A DNA stretch of 64,000 bases from Lelliottia sp. JS-SCA-14 (GTDB lineage: Bacteria; Pseudomonadota; Gammaproteobacteria; Enterobacterales; Enterobacteriaceae): NCBI RefSeq assembly GCF_035593345.1, contig NZ_CP141606.1, positions 3,162,001-3,226,000 of the forward strand. The letters are read 5' to 3'. Below, piece by piece: positions 6,641 through 15,898 of the stretch. The notes under the pieces were generated by a model that saw only the letters and a list, made by a program, of their open reading frames with translations, did not search any database and had not been told where the DNA came from. The translations under genes were made by a program, and so were the position numbers. The first letter of the stretch is position 1. Every line of letters starts with the position of its first letter.

Positions 6641-8830
6641 TTAATGCGCGTTTTTCTCTGACGTGTAGCTGTAGTCGTAAGGGGTATACCCCGTACCGTA
6701 GTACAGGGCGGCGGTTCTCACCACGTCATTCAAGATGGCCCCCGTCATCATCACTCCGGCCAGATGCAGACGTTTTACACAGGACTGCACTTCTCTGACA
6801 CTGGTCATGCCATACCGGGCAATCAGCAGCGTAATTCCCGCGTATCTTCCCACCAGCAAGGCATCCGTCACCGCCAGTATCGGCGGGGTATCGACAATAA
6901 TCATGTCGTAATGAGCGTCAGCCCACGTCAGCAATTGCTGGAAGCGCTCCCCGATGAGCAGCTCCGAAGGATTATCCGGCGTCTGGCCGCAGGTCAGCAC
7001 GTCTACCCCTCCCGGCTCATAGTGCTGAATGACCTCCTCATGGGCCGCTTCTCCCGTCAGCACCTCCGCGAGGCCACGATCATTGGTAAGACCGAAGATT
7101 TGGTGCACATACCCTTTACGCATATCGGCATCGATCAGCAGCACCTTCTGCCCGGCCTGCACCAGGATAGTCGCCAGCGACGTGCTGATCAGCGTCTTAC
7201 CGCAGTTTTGTGTCGGCCCGACAAACATCACCACACGATTGCTGGCCTCCATCATGGTGAAATGAAGACTGGTCCGCAGACCGCGTATCGCCTCCACTAG
7301 CAGGTCGAGCGGCCTGTCGACAGGCAGAAACGGAATATTATGGGTCCTGTGATTCCAGCTCTCACCAAAGCTGAGCGTTCTGCGCAAACGGGTCTTCTTC
7401 CACAGCCAGACAGAACGCGGCAGCGTCGCCAGTACGGTCATCCCCAGCGCCTCAAGCTGTTCAGGGCTTTCAAGGCCTCGTCTGAGCGCGGCTCGCCCCA
7501 GAATGATTCCCGAGGAAAGGATGAAACCGAGCATAAAGCCCATGACGATCACCAGCGGTCGGGTGGGTTTTATCGGTTCAGGTTGCGTCACGGCAGGATC
7601 AATAATGCGCACGTTTCCGATAGCGCTGGAGCGGGAGATGCTCAGCTCCTGCTGGCGCGTCAGCAGCTGCTGGTAGATCTCACGCCCGGAGTCCACATCC
7701 CGGCTCAGACGCAAAATCTCCTGCTGCGTGGAAGGCATGGCGGAGACGCGCTGATTCAGGTGCGCTTTTTCGCTCTCCAGGGTCTGACGTTTTTCAATCA
7801 GGGCGCGGTAAGTCGGGTGATCTTTTTTGAACAGCTGAGAGATCTCCGCCTCGCGGAAGGTCAGTTCGTTAAGCTGGTTATCGGCGTTGACGATCTGCTC
7901 CAGCACCGATTTGGCCTCCAGCGTCAGATCCACCGAATCGCGCTGCTTACGATAGAGGTTAAGCCGCTCTTCGGCGATATCCAGATCGCCTCGGATCTGC
8001 GGTAGCTGGCGCTGCAAAAAGGCGAGACTTTTGGCATCCTGCTCGGCCTGCCGGTCGATGTTCTGACGCAAATAGTTTTCGGTAATGCTATTCAGCTCCA
8101 CGGCAATCCGATCAGGGTCGGTGCCGGTCAGGGACAGATTCAGAATACCGCTCTGTTTTCCCGCTTCGGCGACGGTGAACTGCTGATTCAGGGCGTTAAT
8201 CGCCTCCAGGGTTGTCCGCTCACAGAGAGTGAAACGCGTGCCGGGTTGGGCTTCCATGGATTTGACCAGAAGGACTACGCCGTCCTTTTCGAACCGCTTC
8301 CCCACCACGCCTTCCCCCTGGAAACCCTCCCCCTCAAGCTGGTAACGCCCCTGCTCCAGCGCTCTGAGCGTCAGGGTATGAGTCGCGTTCACCGTGGCAG
8401 GAATGTGCAGTCTGGCCAGCTCCAGGGTCGCCGGTCGCTGACCCAAAAGACGCACTATTGCGCGCCCGATAAGGGGAAAATAGCGCTGCTTTACCTCTTC
8501 ATTCAGGTGTAGCGCCTCCACCGTCTGGCCGAGGATCATGCGCGATTTCAGCAGCTGAATTTCCGGGAGTGTGTCCGGGGAGAGCTCCGGGCCGAGCTGG
8601 CTCAGATTTTTGAGCAGGCTGTTGTCCTGTTTACTCTCGATCTGCACCATCGCATCGGCTCTGTACACCGGGGTCGCGGTGAACGCGTACAGGCCAGCGC
8701 AGAGGGTAAACAGGAGGGTCATGCAAACAATAAGTACGCGATGGTCGATCAACTCGCCCAGCAGGCGCGCCAGATCCAGTTCCTGATGCCCAATCGCTGC
8801 GGCATTGTGTTCTGAAATGTGTGAAGACAT
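6641..8830 (-). CDS. wzc: polysaccharide co-polymerase / tyrosine autokinase (Wzc/Etk family), copy 1
   Basis: 729 residues, an inner-membrane BY-kinase of the Wzc/Etk type. There is an N-terminal transmembrane helix (about residues 30-52), a large periplasmic domain with a long coiled coil (about 250-400) and a second membrane helix (about 425-447). The cytoplasmic kinase has Walker A GPTQNCGKT (about 538-546), Walker A' VLLIDADMRKGY (about 563) and Walker B IIVDTPP (about 643). The C-terminal tyrosine cluster YYGTGYTPYDYSY is the site of trans-autophosphorylation in this family. It controls chain length and export of capsule or exopolysaccharide with Wza and the Wzb phosphatase. Last gene of its operon, 14 nt after wzb. 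The symbol denotes the family; it could equally be called etk. Confidence 0.88.
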   Translation of the reverse strand: MSSHISEHNAAAIGHQELDLARLLGELIDHRVLIVCMTLLFTLCAGLYAFTATPVYRADAMVQIESKQDNSLLKNLSQLGPELSPDTLPEIQLLKSRMILGQTVEALHLNEEVKQRYFPLIGRAIVRLLGQRPATLELARLHIPATVNATHTLTLRALEQGRYQLEGEGFQGEGVVGKRFEKDGVVLLVKSMEAQPGTRFTLCERTTLEAINALNQQFTVAEAGKQSGILNLSLTGTDPDRIAVELNSITENYLRQNIDRQAEQDAKSLAFLQRQLPQIRGDLDIAEERLNLYRKQRDSVDLTLEAKSVLEQIVNADNQLNELTFREAEISQLFKKDHPTYRALIEKRQTLESEKAHLNQRVSAMPSTQQEILRLSRDVDSGREIYQQLLTRQQELSISRSSAIGNVRIIDPAVTQPEPIKPTRPLVIVMGFMLGFILSSGIILGRAALRRGLESPEQLEALGMTVLATLPRSVWLWKKTRLRRTLSFGESWNHRTHNIPFLPVDRPLDLLVEAIRGLRTSLHFTMMEASNRVVMFVGPTQNCGKTLISTSLATILVQAGQKVLLIDADMRKGYVHQIFGLTNDRGLAEVLTGEAAHEEVIQHYEPGGVDVLTCGQTPDNPSELLIGERFQQLLTWADAHYDMIIVDTPPILAVTDALLVGRYAGITLLIARYGMTSVREVQSCVKRLHLAGVMMTGAILNDVVRTAALYYGTGYTPYDYSYTSEKNAH

Positions 8831-8844
8831 ACAACTCTATTCCT

Positions 8845-9279
8845 TTAGTGACTCAATCGTTGAGCCCATTCCCGGCTTGCTCTGCCGAGCAGGTCAAAAA
8901 CGTATTCATACGCTTCGTGGCTTTTACGGTAGGGATCGGGGATGACCCGCGTGTGCAGCCACTGGCCAAACAGCAGCGAACGCCCGCGGATTTCAGGGGC
9001 GATCGCGGAAATATGGTTCAGATGTTGCGGCTCCATCGCCAGGATCAGATCGTATTCGCGCATCAGCTGCGGGGTCAGTTTCTGCGCGACGTGCCCTTCC
9101 AGCGATACACCGTGCAGTGCCGCCACTTCCTGAGCACGCGTATCTGCCGCGTACCCCATCAGCCCGCAGACCCCTGCTGACGCCACAATAAAGGCGGGCA
9201 AGTGCTGGCGCAGCAGGCGTTCACCGATGGGCGAGCGACAGATATTTCCGGTACAGACGACCAGGATGGATTTCACCAT
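8845..9279 (-). CDS. wzb: low-molecular-weight protein-tyrosine phosphatase (Wzb/Etp family), copy 1
   Basis: 144 residues from the ATG at 9279. The P-loop VCTGNICRSP near the N-terminus (catalytic Cys and Arg) and the general-acid motif DPY are both present, so it should be active. It dephosphorylates the partner Wzc/Etk tyrosine kinase. The start codon overlaps the wza stop as TAATG, which implies translational coupling; an in-frame ATG 12 nt further upstream lies within wza. It differs from the second copy at about 14-15 positions, roughly 90% identity. Confidence 0.9.
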   Translation of the reverse strand: MVKSILVVCTGNICRSPIGERLLRQHLPAFIVASAGVCGLMGYAADTRAQEVAALHGVSLEGHVAQKLTPQLMREYDLILAMEPQHLNHISAIAPEIRGRSLLFGQWLHTRVIPDPYRKSHEAYEYVFDLLGRASREWAQRLSH

Positions 9280-10418
9280 TATTGCGGCCACGTTCGGATG
9301 TAGCGTACCGCTTCGGTCAGGTCATGAACGCCGGTGATGGTGGGCACGAGCTGAGAGATGACGCGATTCCAGCGCGAAACCGGCGCGGTCGTGACATAGA
9401 CAATGTCGTAGGGCTGAAGCTGAAATTCGGTGCCGAGGACCATCGCCGAGGCATCTTTGGCGTCGAGCTGGTAGACGCTGGCGATTTTGTCCTGTTTGTC
9501 GGTTTTCGGTGCCGAACGAATGACGAAGATCCCCGTCGCGTCCGCCAGGTCCTGATTGAGCCCCCCGGCATTGCCGAGCGCTTCCGCCAGGGTCATCCCG
9601 CTGCGATCCATTTTGAGAGTGCTTTGTTTAGCGACTTCGCCCATCACGAAGACTTTCAGGCCGTCGTTGCGCGGCACAAAGAGAATGTCTCCCGGCCACA
9701 GCAGTTTGTTTTGCGTCAAATCGCCGTGCTGCATCAGGGCATACAGGGAGAGATGCGTGTCTTTTCCGTTGTGAGTCAGCACCACGTCGCGCCAGTCGGC
9801 ATCGGCAGATAATCCCCCCGCGGCATTCACCGCATCCATGACGGTCAGCGGGATATTGGTGATCGCCTGCTGTCCGGATTTGACGACTTCTCCCGTGATG
9901 TAGGCTTTTTGCGAGCGGAAAGCGGCGACGCTCACGTCTACCTGCGGGCTTTCGATCACCTTGTCGAGCCGGGAGGCGATCTCCTCGCGCACCTCAGAGA
10001 CGGTTTTCCCGGCGACGTTGAGCTTGCCGATATAGGGATAAAAAATCGTCCCGTCTGCAGCCACCCAGTTGCCCGTATCGCTCGCGCTGCGGTACTGCCC
10101 GGCAGGCGTGGTGAGCTCCGGGTGATCCCAGACGGTGATGGTCAGGATGTCGCCCACGTCGATGTGGTATTCCCAGCTTTTGAGCTGCACGTCGAGAGCA
10201 GGATTCGCCTGCGATTTAAGCGTCGTTGGGCGCAGTGTCTCAATCAAAGAAGAGGTGATCCGATAGACGTCCACTTTGTTATCCAGATCATCATGTTCAT
10301 TTGTCGCAGCTATCTTATTTTTATTTGACACGTTGAGCGTCTGGCCAGGAATGAAAGTACAGCCCGTTAATTGATATATTATTAATATCAATGCAGAAAG
10401 GTATATTTTATTTTTCAC
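9279..10418 (-). CDS. wza: outer-membrane polysaccharide export lipoprotein (Wza/GfcE family), copy 1
   Basis: About 379 residues from a GTG codon at 10418, which places the start of a lipoprotein signal ([20 protein letters not shown], lipobox LTGC) exactly where the paralogue has an ATG. A TTG at 10448 would add 10 residues and is less likely. Neither start has a clear ribosome-binding site. The body carries the poly-export domain ([19 protein letters not shown]) and two SLBB-type repeats ([17 protein letters not shown] and [16 protein letters not shown]), ending in an aromatic tail. Wza octamers form the outer-membrane channel for capsule or exopolysaccharide. Confidence 0.85.
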   Translation of the reverse strand: MKNKIYLSALILIIYQLTGCTFIPGQTLNVSNKNKIAATNEHDDLDNKVDVYRITSSLIETLRPTTLKSQANPALDVQLKSWEYHIDVGDILTITVWDHPELTTPAGQYRSASDTGNWVAADGTIFYPYIGKLNVAGKTVSEVREEIASRLDKVIESPQVDVSVAAFRSQKAYITGEVVKSGQQAITNIPLTVMDAVNAAGGLSADADWRDVVLTHNGKDTHLSLYALMQHGDLTQNKLLWPGDILFVPRNDGLKVFVMGEVAKQSTLKMDRSGMTLAEALGNAGGLNQDLADATGIFVIRSAPKTDKQDKIASVYQLDAKDASAMVLGTEFQLQPYDIVYVTTAPVSRWNRVISQLVPTITGVHDLTEAVRYIRTWPQ

Positions 10419-10448
10419 TTGAATGATTGAATGGTTGTTTTCTTTCAA

Positions 10449-10744
10449 AGCCAGGAGGTTACACTTTAAAATAAACCAACACCACGACTAAAAAAAAATT
10501 TCAGTTAAATAATTATATTAAAAATTACAATTAATGCATAACTAACTGAAATAAAAGCAAGAACCTCAAAAATAAGTCTGTATTCATCAGTCATTAACCA
10601 ACAAATACAAAGTCAACAACAAATAAATCACGAGAGAGGGAGCGCATTAAATAACCAGCTGGAATTATCTGGCGGAGGAATATTTTTTTCTCAGATTCAT
10701 GGAAGGAAATAAGACGATGGGGTAATAATCTGGGCTTATAAAGA
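10449..10744. other. intergenic region upstream of operon copy 1
   Basis: About 300 nt, strongly AT-rich, with no open frame of note. It should hold the promoter of the first wza-wzb-wzc copy on the minus strand. Confidence 0.5.
10675..10688 (-). promoter_or_regulatory. possible RcsAB box
   Basis: On the minus strand AAAAAATATTCCTC matches the RcsA-RcsB consensus TAAGAATATTCCTA at 11 of 14 positions. It is about 260 nt upstream of the wza copy 1 start. RcsAB boxes control capsule export operons in enterobacteria, which makes the match plausible, but the region is AT-rich and a chance match is possible. Confidence 0.3.
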
Positions 10745-10764
10745 CCCGCACCGCCTGGTGCGGG
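10745..10764 (-). terminator. terminator of export operon copy 2
   Basis: CCCGCACC / GGTGCGGG, an 8-bp stem with a 4-nt loop, begins 8 nt after the stop codon of the second wzc (TAA 10775-10773). On the minus strand it is followed by TCTTTAT. On the plus strand TCTTTTT also follows closely. Confidence 0.65.
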
Positions 10765-10772
10765 GCCTCTTT

Positions 10773-12968
10773 TTATCCCACGTTTTTCTCTTTCTCAGCG
10801 CTATAACTGTACTCGAAAGGGGCATACCCCTCGGCGTAATAGAGCGCTGCGGATTTAATGACGTCATTGAGAATCGCACCGTCAACGGCGACACCGGCCA
10901 GCTGCAGCCGTTTCGAACAGGCCTGAACCTCTTTCACGCTGGTCATGCCAAATCGGGCCACCAGCAGCGTGGTTCCCGCTTTTCTCCCCACCAGTGACGC
11001 ATCCGTCACCGCCAGAATCGGCGGCGTATCAACGATCACCATCGTGTAGTGCTCGTTCGCCCATTTCAGAAGCTGCTGGAAAGGTTCGCCGATCAGCAGT
11101 TCCGAAGGATTACCCGGCGTCTGGCCACAGGTCATCACGTCGACCTCACCAGGCAGATAGCGCTGAATGGCAGACTGATAATCGATTTTGCCGGAAAGCA
11201 CGTCAGAAAGACCGGTGCGGTTCGTCAGGCCAAAGATCTGATGAACGTACCCTTTACGCATATCGGCATCGATAAACAACACCTTCTGCCCGGCCTGCGC
11301 GACGATAGCGGCCAGCGAGGTACTGACGAGGGTCTTGCCACAGTTCTGCGTCGGGCCGGTAAACATCACCACGCGGTTGGTCGTCTCCAGCATGGTGAAA
11401 TGAAGGCTGGTGCGCAGGCCGCGGATCGCTTCCACAAAAAGATCCACAGGCCTGTCGACGGGCAGGAACGGGATATTTCGGGTCCTGTGGGTCCAGCGAT
11501 CGCCAAAGAAATACTTGCCGCGCAGGCGGGTCTTTTTCCACAGCCAGACAGAGCGTGGCAGCGTGGCGAGCACAGTAATCCCCTGGTTTTCGAGCTGATC
11601 CGGGCTTTCGATGCCGCGCTTAAGCGCCGCGCGCCCCAAAACCAGTCCTGCTGAAATGATCAACCCCAGCATAAAGCCCATCACGATAACCAGCGGTTTC
11701 GTGGGTTTGATCGACTCAGGCTGCGTCACGGCAGGATCAATAATGCGCACGTTACCGATAGCGCTCGAGCGGGAAATACTCAGCTCCTGCTGGCGGGTCA
11801 GCAGCTGCTGATAGATCTCACGCCCGGAATCCACGTCCCGGCTCAGACGCAAGATTTCCTGCTGCGTGGAAGGCATGGCGGAGACGCGCTGATTCAGGCG
11901 CGCTTTTTCGCTCTCCAGCGTCTGACGTTTTTCCATCAGGGCGCGGTAAGTCGGGTGATCTTTTTTGAACAGCTGCGAGATCTCCGCCTCGCGGAAGGTC
12001 AGTTCGTTGAGCTGGTTATCGGCGTTGACGATCTGCTCCAGCACCGATTTGGCCTCCAGCGTCAGATCCACCGAATCGCGCTGCTTACGATAGACGTTGA
12101 GCCGCTCTTCGGCGACATCCAGATCGCCTCGGATCTGCGGCAGCTGGCGCTGCAAAAAGGCCAGGCTTTTGGCATCCTGCGCGGCCTGTCTGTCGATATT
12201 CTGACGCAAATAGTTTTCGGCAATGCTGTTGAGCACTTTCGCAATCAGGTCCGGGTCCGTACCGGTCAGGGAGAGGTTCAGCACGCCGCTCTGTTTACCC
12301 GCTTCGGCGACGGTGAACTGCTGATTCAGCGCGTTGATGGTGTCGAGTTTTGTCCGCTCCGTCAGGGCGAACCGCGCGCCCGGCTGCGCCGTCATCGTTT
12401 TCACCCACAGGGAGACGCCCGCTTTTTCAAACGGCATTCCCGCGACGCCTTCGCCCTCGAAATCATCCCCCGTCACGCGGAAATGCGTTGGGTCCAGCAC
12501 CGTCAGGGTCAGGGTACGCGGCGTGCCGTCTGTTGAGGGAATATGCATCATGAGCAGGTCCAGCGTCGCCGGTTTTTGGCCGAACAGCCTGGCAAGCGCG
12601 CGCCCTACCAGCGGGAAGTAGCGCTGTTTAACCTCTTCGTTAAGACGAAGGCCGTCCACCGTCTGGCCGAGGATCATCCGCGATTTCAGCAGCTGAATTT
12701 CCGGCATGGTATCCGGGGAGAGCTCCGGGCTGAGCTGGCTCAAATTTTTAAGCAGGCTGTTGTCCTGTTTACTCTCGATTTGCACCATCGCATCGGCCCG
12801 GAAAACCGGCGTCGCCGTGAAAGCGTAGAGGGCCGCGCAGGCGGTAAACAGAAAAGTGATGCACAAAATAAGCAGGCGATGGTCGATCATCTCGCCCAGC
12901 AGGCGCGCCAGATCCAGCTCGCGATTTTCATTCGCAGCCGCGTAGATGTCTGAAGTATATGAAGACAT
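10773..12968 (-). CDS. wzc: polysaccharide co-polymerase / tyrosine autokinase (Wzc/Etk family), copy 2
   Basis: 731 residues with the same architecture as copy 1: two transmembrane helices flanking a periplasmic coiled-coil domain, then a cytoplasmic BY-kinase with GPTQNCGKT, VLFIDADMRKGY and VIVDTPP. The C-terminal tyrosine cluster (YYAEGYAPFEYSY) has one fewer Tyr because PY is replaced by PF. Residues about 210-430 are almost identical to copy 1, whereas about 130-200 in the periplasmic domain and the kinase domain are clearly different. That pattern suggests either different polymer or partner specificity or relaxed selection, with gene conversion keeping the middle alike. Confidence 0.88.
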   Translation of the reverse strand: MSSYTSDIYAAANENRELDLARLLGEMIDHRLLILCITFLFTACAALYAFTATPVFRADAMVQIESKQDNSLLKNLSQLSPELSPDTMPEIQLLKSRMILGQTVDGLRLNEEVKQRYFPLVGRALARLFGQKPATLDLLMMHIPSTDGTPRTLTLTVLDPTHFRVTGDDFEGEGVAGMPFEKAGVSLWVKTMTAQPGARFALTERTKLDTINALNQQFTVAEAGKQSGVLNLSLTGTDPDLIAKVLNSIAENYLRQNIDRQAAQDAKSLAFLQRQLPQIRGDLDVAEERLNVYRKQRDSVDLTLEAKSVLEQIVNADNQLNELTFREAEISQLFKKDHPTYRALMEKRQTLESEKARLNQRVSAMPSTQQEILRLSRDVDSGREIYQQLLTRQQELSISRSSAIGNVRIIDPAVTQPESIKPTKPLVIVMGFMLGLIISAGLVLGRAALKRGIESPDQLENQGITVLATLPRSVWLWKKTRLRGKYFFGDRWTHRTRNIPFLPVDRPVDLFVEAIRGLRTSLHFTMLETTNRVVMFTGPTQNCGKTLVSTSLAAIVAQAGQKVLFIDADMRKGYVHQIFGLTNRTGLSDVLSGKIDYQSAIQRYLPGEVDVMTCGQTPGNPSELLIGEPFQQLLKWANEHYTMVIVDTPPILAVTDASLVGRKAGTTLLVARFGMTSVKEVQACSKRLQLAGVAVDGAILNDVIKSAALYYAEGYAPFEYSYSAEKEKNVG

Positions 12969-12983
12969 TGAAACTTTATTCCT

Positions 12984-13418
12984 TTAATGACTCAGTCGTT
13001 GAGCCCATTCCTGACTCGCCCTGCCCAGCAGATCGAACACGTATTCATACGCTTCGTGACTCTTACGATACGGGTCGGGGATTGCGCGCGTTTGCAACCA
13101 CTGCCCAAACAGCAGCGACCGGCCCCGGATTTCAGGGGCCATCGCCGAAATATGGTTCAGGTGTTCCGGCTCCATCGCCAGAATCAAATCGTATTCGCGC
13201 ATCAGCTGCGGGGTCAGTTTTTGCGCCACATGCCCTTCAAGGGAGACGCCGTGCAGCGCCGCGACTTCCTGCGCCCGCGCGTCGGCCGCGTGCCCGACCA
13301 GGCCGCTGACCCCGGCGGAGGCCACGGTGAAGCCGGGCATTTGCTGGCGCAACAGGCGCTCACCGATGGGCGAGCGGCAGATATTTCCGGTGCAGACCAC
13401 GAGGATTGAATTCACCAT
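12984..13418 (-). CDS. wzb: low-molecular-weight protein-tyrosine phosphatase (Wzb/Etp family), copy 2
   Basis: 144 residues from the ATG at 13418, overlapping the wza stop as TAATG, as in copy 1. The catalytic loop VCTGNICRSP and the DPY general acid are intact. The differences from copy 1 are scattered substitutions outside the catalytic motifs, so both phosphatases are probably active and may act on either kinase. Confidence 0.9.
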   Translation of the reverse strand: MVNSILVVCTGNICRSPIGERLLRQQMPGFTVASAGVSGLVGHAADARAQEVAALHGVSLEGHVAQKLTPQLMREYDLILAMEPEHLNHISAMAPEIRGRSLLFGQWLQTRAIPDPYRKSHEAYEYVFDLLGRASQEWAQRLSH

Positions 13419-14557
13419 TACTGCGGCCACGTGCGGATATAGCGCGCCGTTTCCGTCAGGTCATGAACGCCGCTGATGGTTGGCACGAGCTGAGAAATCA
13501 CGCGATTCCAGCGCGAAATCGGCGCGGTTGTCACATAGACAATGTCGTAGGGCTGGAGCTGAAATTCGGTGCCGAGCACCATCGCCGACGCGTCTTTGGC
13601 GTCGAGCTGGTACACGCTGGCGATTTTGTCCTGTTTGTCAGTTTTCGGCGCCGAACGAATCACGAAGATCCCCGTCGCGTCCGCCAGATCCTGGTTGAGT
13701 CCCCCGGCATTGCCGAGCGCTTCCGCCAGGGTCATCCCGCTGCGGTCCATTTTGAGGGTGCTTTGCTTCGCCACTTCGCCCATCACGAAGACTTTCAGGC
13801 CGTCGTTGCGCGGCACGAAGAGAATATCGCCCGGCCACAGCAGTTTGTTCTGCGTCAAATCGCCGTGCTGCATCAGGGCATACAGAGAAAGGTGCGTGTC
13901 TTTTCCGTTGTGAGTCAGCACCACGTCGCGCCAGTCGGCCTCGGCGGAAAGACCGCCCGCCGCATTCACCGCATCCATCACCGTGAGAGGAATGTTGGTG
14001 ATCGCCTGCTGCCCGGATTTGACGACTTCTCCCGTGATATAGGCTTTTTGCGAGCGGAAAGCGGCGACGCTCACGTCTACCTGCGGGCTTTCGATCACCT
14101 TATCCAGTCGGGAGGCGATCTCCTCGCGAACTTCTGACACGGTTTTCCCGGCGACGTTGAGCTTGCCGATGTAGGGATAAAAAATCGTCCCGTCGGCGGC
14201 CACCCAGTTGCCCGTGTCGCTCGCGCTGCGGTACTGCCCGGCAGGCGTGGTGAGCTCCGGGTGATCCCAGACGGTGATGGTCAGAATATCGCCTACGTCG
14301 ATGTGGTATTCCCAGCTTTTGAGCTGCGCATCGAGATTAGGATTCGCCTGAGATTTGAGTGTCGTTGGGCGAAGCGTCTCAATCAACGACGGCGTGATCG
14401 GGTAAACATCGACGCGTTTATCGAGCTGATAATTAGCATCTGAGGCAGCAATGACATTTTTATCCGAAACACTCAGCTGCTGGCCAGGTACAAACGCACA
14501 GCCTGTCAATTGACTTATTATTAATGCTAACACCGAAAGAGATATTTTATTTTTCAT
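13418..14557 (-). CDS. wza: outer-membrane polysaccharide export lipoprotein (Wza/GfcE family), copy 2
   Basis: 379 residues from the ATG at 14557, giving [20 protein letters not shown] with lipobox LTGC. A GTG at 14611 would add 18 residues before the signal and is disfavoured. Poly-export and SLBB-type segments are as in copy 1. From about residue 60 of the mature region onward the two copies differ at only a handful of positions, but the first 60 residues are well diverged, with a sharp boundary at [17 protein letters not shown]. First gene of the second operon, with an AT-rich promoter region upstream. Confidence 0.88.
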   Translation of the reverse strand: MKNKISLSVLALIISQLTGCAFVPGQQLSVSDKNVIAASDANYQLDKRVDVYPITPSLIETLRPTTLKSQANPNLDAQLKSWEYHIDVGDILTITVWDHPELTTPAGQYRSASDTGNWVAADGTIFYPYIGKLNVAGKTVSEVREEIASRLDKVIESPQVDVSVAAFRSQKAYITGEVVKSGQQAITNIPLTVMDAVNAAGGLSAEADWRDVVLTHNGKDTHLSLYALMQHGDLTQNKLLWPGDILFVPRNDGLKVFVMGEVAKQSTLKMDRSGMTLAEALGNAGGLNQDLADATGIFVIRSAPKTDKQDKIASVYQLDAKDASAMVLGTEFQLQPYDIVYVTTAPISRWNRVISQLVPTISGVHDLTETARYIRTWPQ

Positions 14558-15048
14558 TGGAATGGATAAAATCTTTGTTTTATCAGGAATAATTGGCGAG
14601 TACGTTGACACCCATGACCAGCCGAGTTAAAAAATAGCAAAATCAACAGTTTGAATTAGCACTCTATCCATGAGCCGTCAATTTAATCATTTCGAATAAA
14701 TACTCTTCATTTGTTTCCCGACGGTGACAAATATTCATCGCAGGAAATACCGCAAAAGCTATTCATATCTAATTTAATAGTAAAAGGTATGTGTTTAAAT
14801 TGCATTCGCCGTTGAGTCCAATTTTGCACCTTCTATTTTCACTCACCCTGAGGCTGAATAATAAAACTGGCAGCGTGTTTCTCGATTATTCATTTGTGAG
14901 ATGAATGATTAAGTCATGGGCAAAGCTGTTCAGATTTGTTACATTTTTTTTCCAACAAGCGCGACCGTGATACTTAAAATGGGCTGCTTGCCGCGCTGTG
15001 CCGTCACAGCGGGCTGAAGGTTCAGCAAAAGGTTTAACTGGAGATAAA
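14558..15048. other. intergenic region between operon copy 2 and rcnB
   Basis: About 490 nt, AT-rich, with no credible gene. It should hold divergent promoters for the export operon (minus strand) and rcnB (plus strand). I found no clear operator. Confidence 0.5.
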
Positions 15049-15381
15049 ATGGCTAAGAGTAAATTGCTGCTTCTGGGTGTGTTGATGTCACTGGCGGGTG
15101 CTGTTTATGCCGCTCCGCAAGCCGTGACTGCACCTTCCGGGATCCAGGCTTATGAAGAACAAGAGTTCATCGCCGATTTCACAAAATTCAAAATTGGCGA
15201 CACCGCCCCGGCGCTCTATCAAACGCCTGAGTACACCATTAAGCAGTTTCAGCTGCGTAACCTCCCGGCACCAGACGCGGGTACGCACTGGACTTACATG
15301 GGTGAGAACTACGTTCTGATTAATGACGCCGACGGTAAAATCCTTAAAGCCTACAACGGGGATATCTTCTATCACCGCTGA
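15049..15381 (+). CDS. rcnB: nickel/cobalt homeostasis protein RcnB, periplasmic
   Basis: 110 residues from the ATG preceded by CTGGAG; a longer in-frame start at 14998 would spoil the signal peptide. The signal peptide is residues 1-21 (cleavage after AVYA). The mature part (FIADFTKFKIGDTAP, YTIKQFQLRNLPAPDAGTHWTYMG and a C-terminal GDIFYHR) closely matches E. coli RcnB (YohN), a periplasmic protein that modulates Ni/Co efflux with RcnA. No rcnA or rcnR is seen next to it here, so it is separated from its usual partners. Confidence 0.88.
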   Translation: MAKSKLLLLGVLMSLAGAVYAAPQAVTAPSGIQAYEEQEFIADFTKFKIGDTAPALYQTPEYTIKQFQLRNLPAPDAGTHWTYMGENYVLINDADGKILKAYNGDIFYHR

Positions 15382-15811
15382 TCCCCTCATCGTCAGACCC
15401 TGGCAGGAAAGCGATCGCCCTTTCCTGCGCACCCTCTTTTTACAGGCCCGTCGCGAGGCGTGGCCGTGGCTGGATGACACCGACTGGCAGCTTGAGGATT
15501 TCGACGCGGCCACCCTTGACGAGCAGATCTGGGTAGCGGTGCAAAACGGCCATCGCGTCGGGTTTGCTTCGGTCTGGAGCAACGATAATTTTCTGCACAA
15601 TCTGTTTGTGGATCCGCAGTATCAGGGCGTGGGCGCAGGCAGCCTGCTGCTGGAACATGTACAACAGCAGTTCAGCAGTACAGGTTCGCTTAAGTGTCTG
15701 GTCAGAAATGAACGTGCGGTAGGGTTTTATCAGCAGCACGGCTGGCATATCGAGGCGACGGGGGATTCTCCGGAGGGAGAGTATTACCTGATGCATTACC
15801 GGTTGCGGTAA
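15323..15811 (+). CDS. GNAT-family N-acetyltransferase
   Basis: Up to 162 residues. The GNAT fold begins at about residue 20 (PLIVRPWQESDRPFLRTLF) and includes the acetyl-CoA loop region LFVDPQYQGVGAGSLLLEHV and the C-terminal VGFYQQHGWHIEATGD. The substrate cannot be told from sequence. The only upstream ATG gives a 59-nt overlap with rcnB and has no ribosome-binding site; no good start lies nearer the domain, so translation probably depends on coupling to rcnB and the true start is uncertain. Confidence 0.75.
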   Translation: MTPTVKSLKPTTGISSITADPLIVRPWQESDRPFLRTLFLQARREAWPWLDDTDWQLEDFDAATLDEQIWVAVQNGHRVGFASVWSNDNFLHNLFVDPQYQGVGAGSLLLEHVQQQFSSTGSLKCLVRNERAVGFYQQHGWHIEATGDSPEGEYYLMHYRLR

Positions 15812-15870
15812 TGATGCGGGTTCCGTGCGGTCTGGCGCCCGGCGGCGCTTCGCTTGCACGGGCCTACGGG

Positions 15871-15894
15871 GTTGCGGGGTTGCGGGGTTGCGGG
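15871..15894. repeat. short tandem repeat, 3 x 8 nt
   Basis: Three perfect copies of GTTGCGGG in the gap between the acetyltransferase and mrp. A likely slippage-prone microsatellite with no coding frame through it. Confidence 0.8.
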
Positions 15895-15898
15895 TTTT

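Larger units (their letters stand above)
6641..14557 (-). repeat. tandem duplication of a wza-wzb-wzc operon
   Basis: Two head-to-tail copies of the same three-gene operon, 6641-10418 and 10773-14557, with the same gene order, the same spacing (TAATG overlap between wza and wzb, 14-15 nt between wzb and wzc) and similar 3' hairpins. Long blocks are almost identical at both DNA and protein level, for example wza after about residue 70 and wzc about residues 210-430. Others are clearly diverged, for example wza signal peptides, wzc about residues 130-200 and the kinase domain. Confidence 0.9.

Noticed and set aside
15871..15894. Short repeats near mrp considered as a CRISPR array
   Set aside because: The units are 8 nt with no spacers; simple tandem repeat next to a REP.
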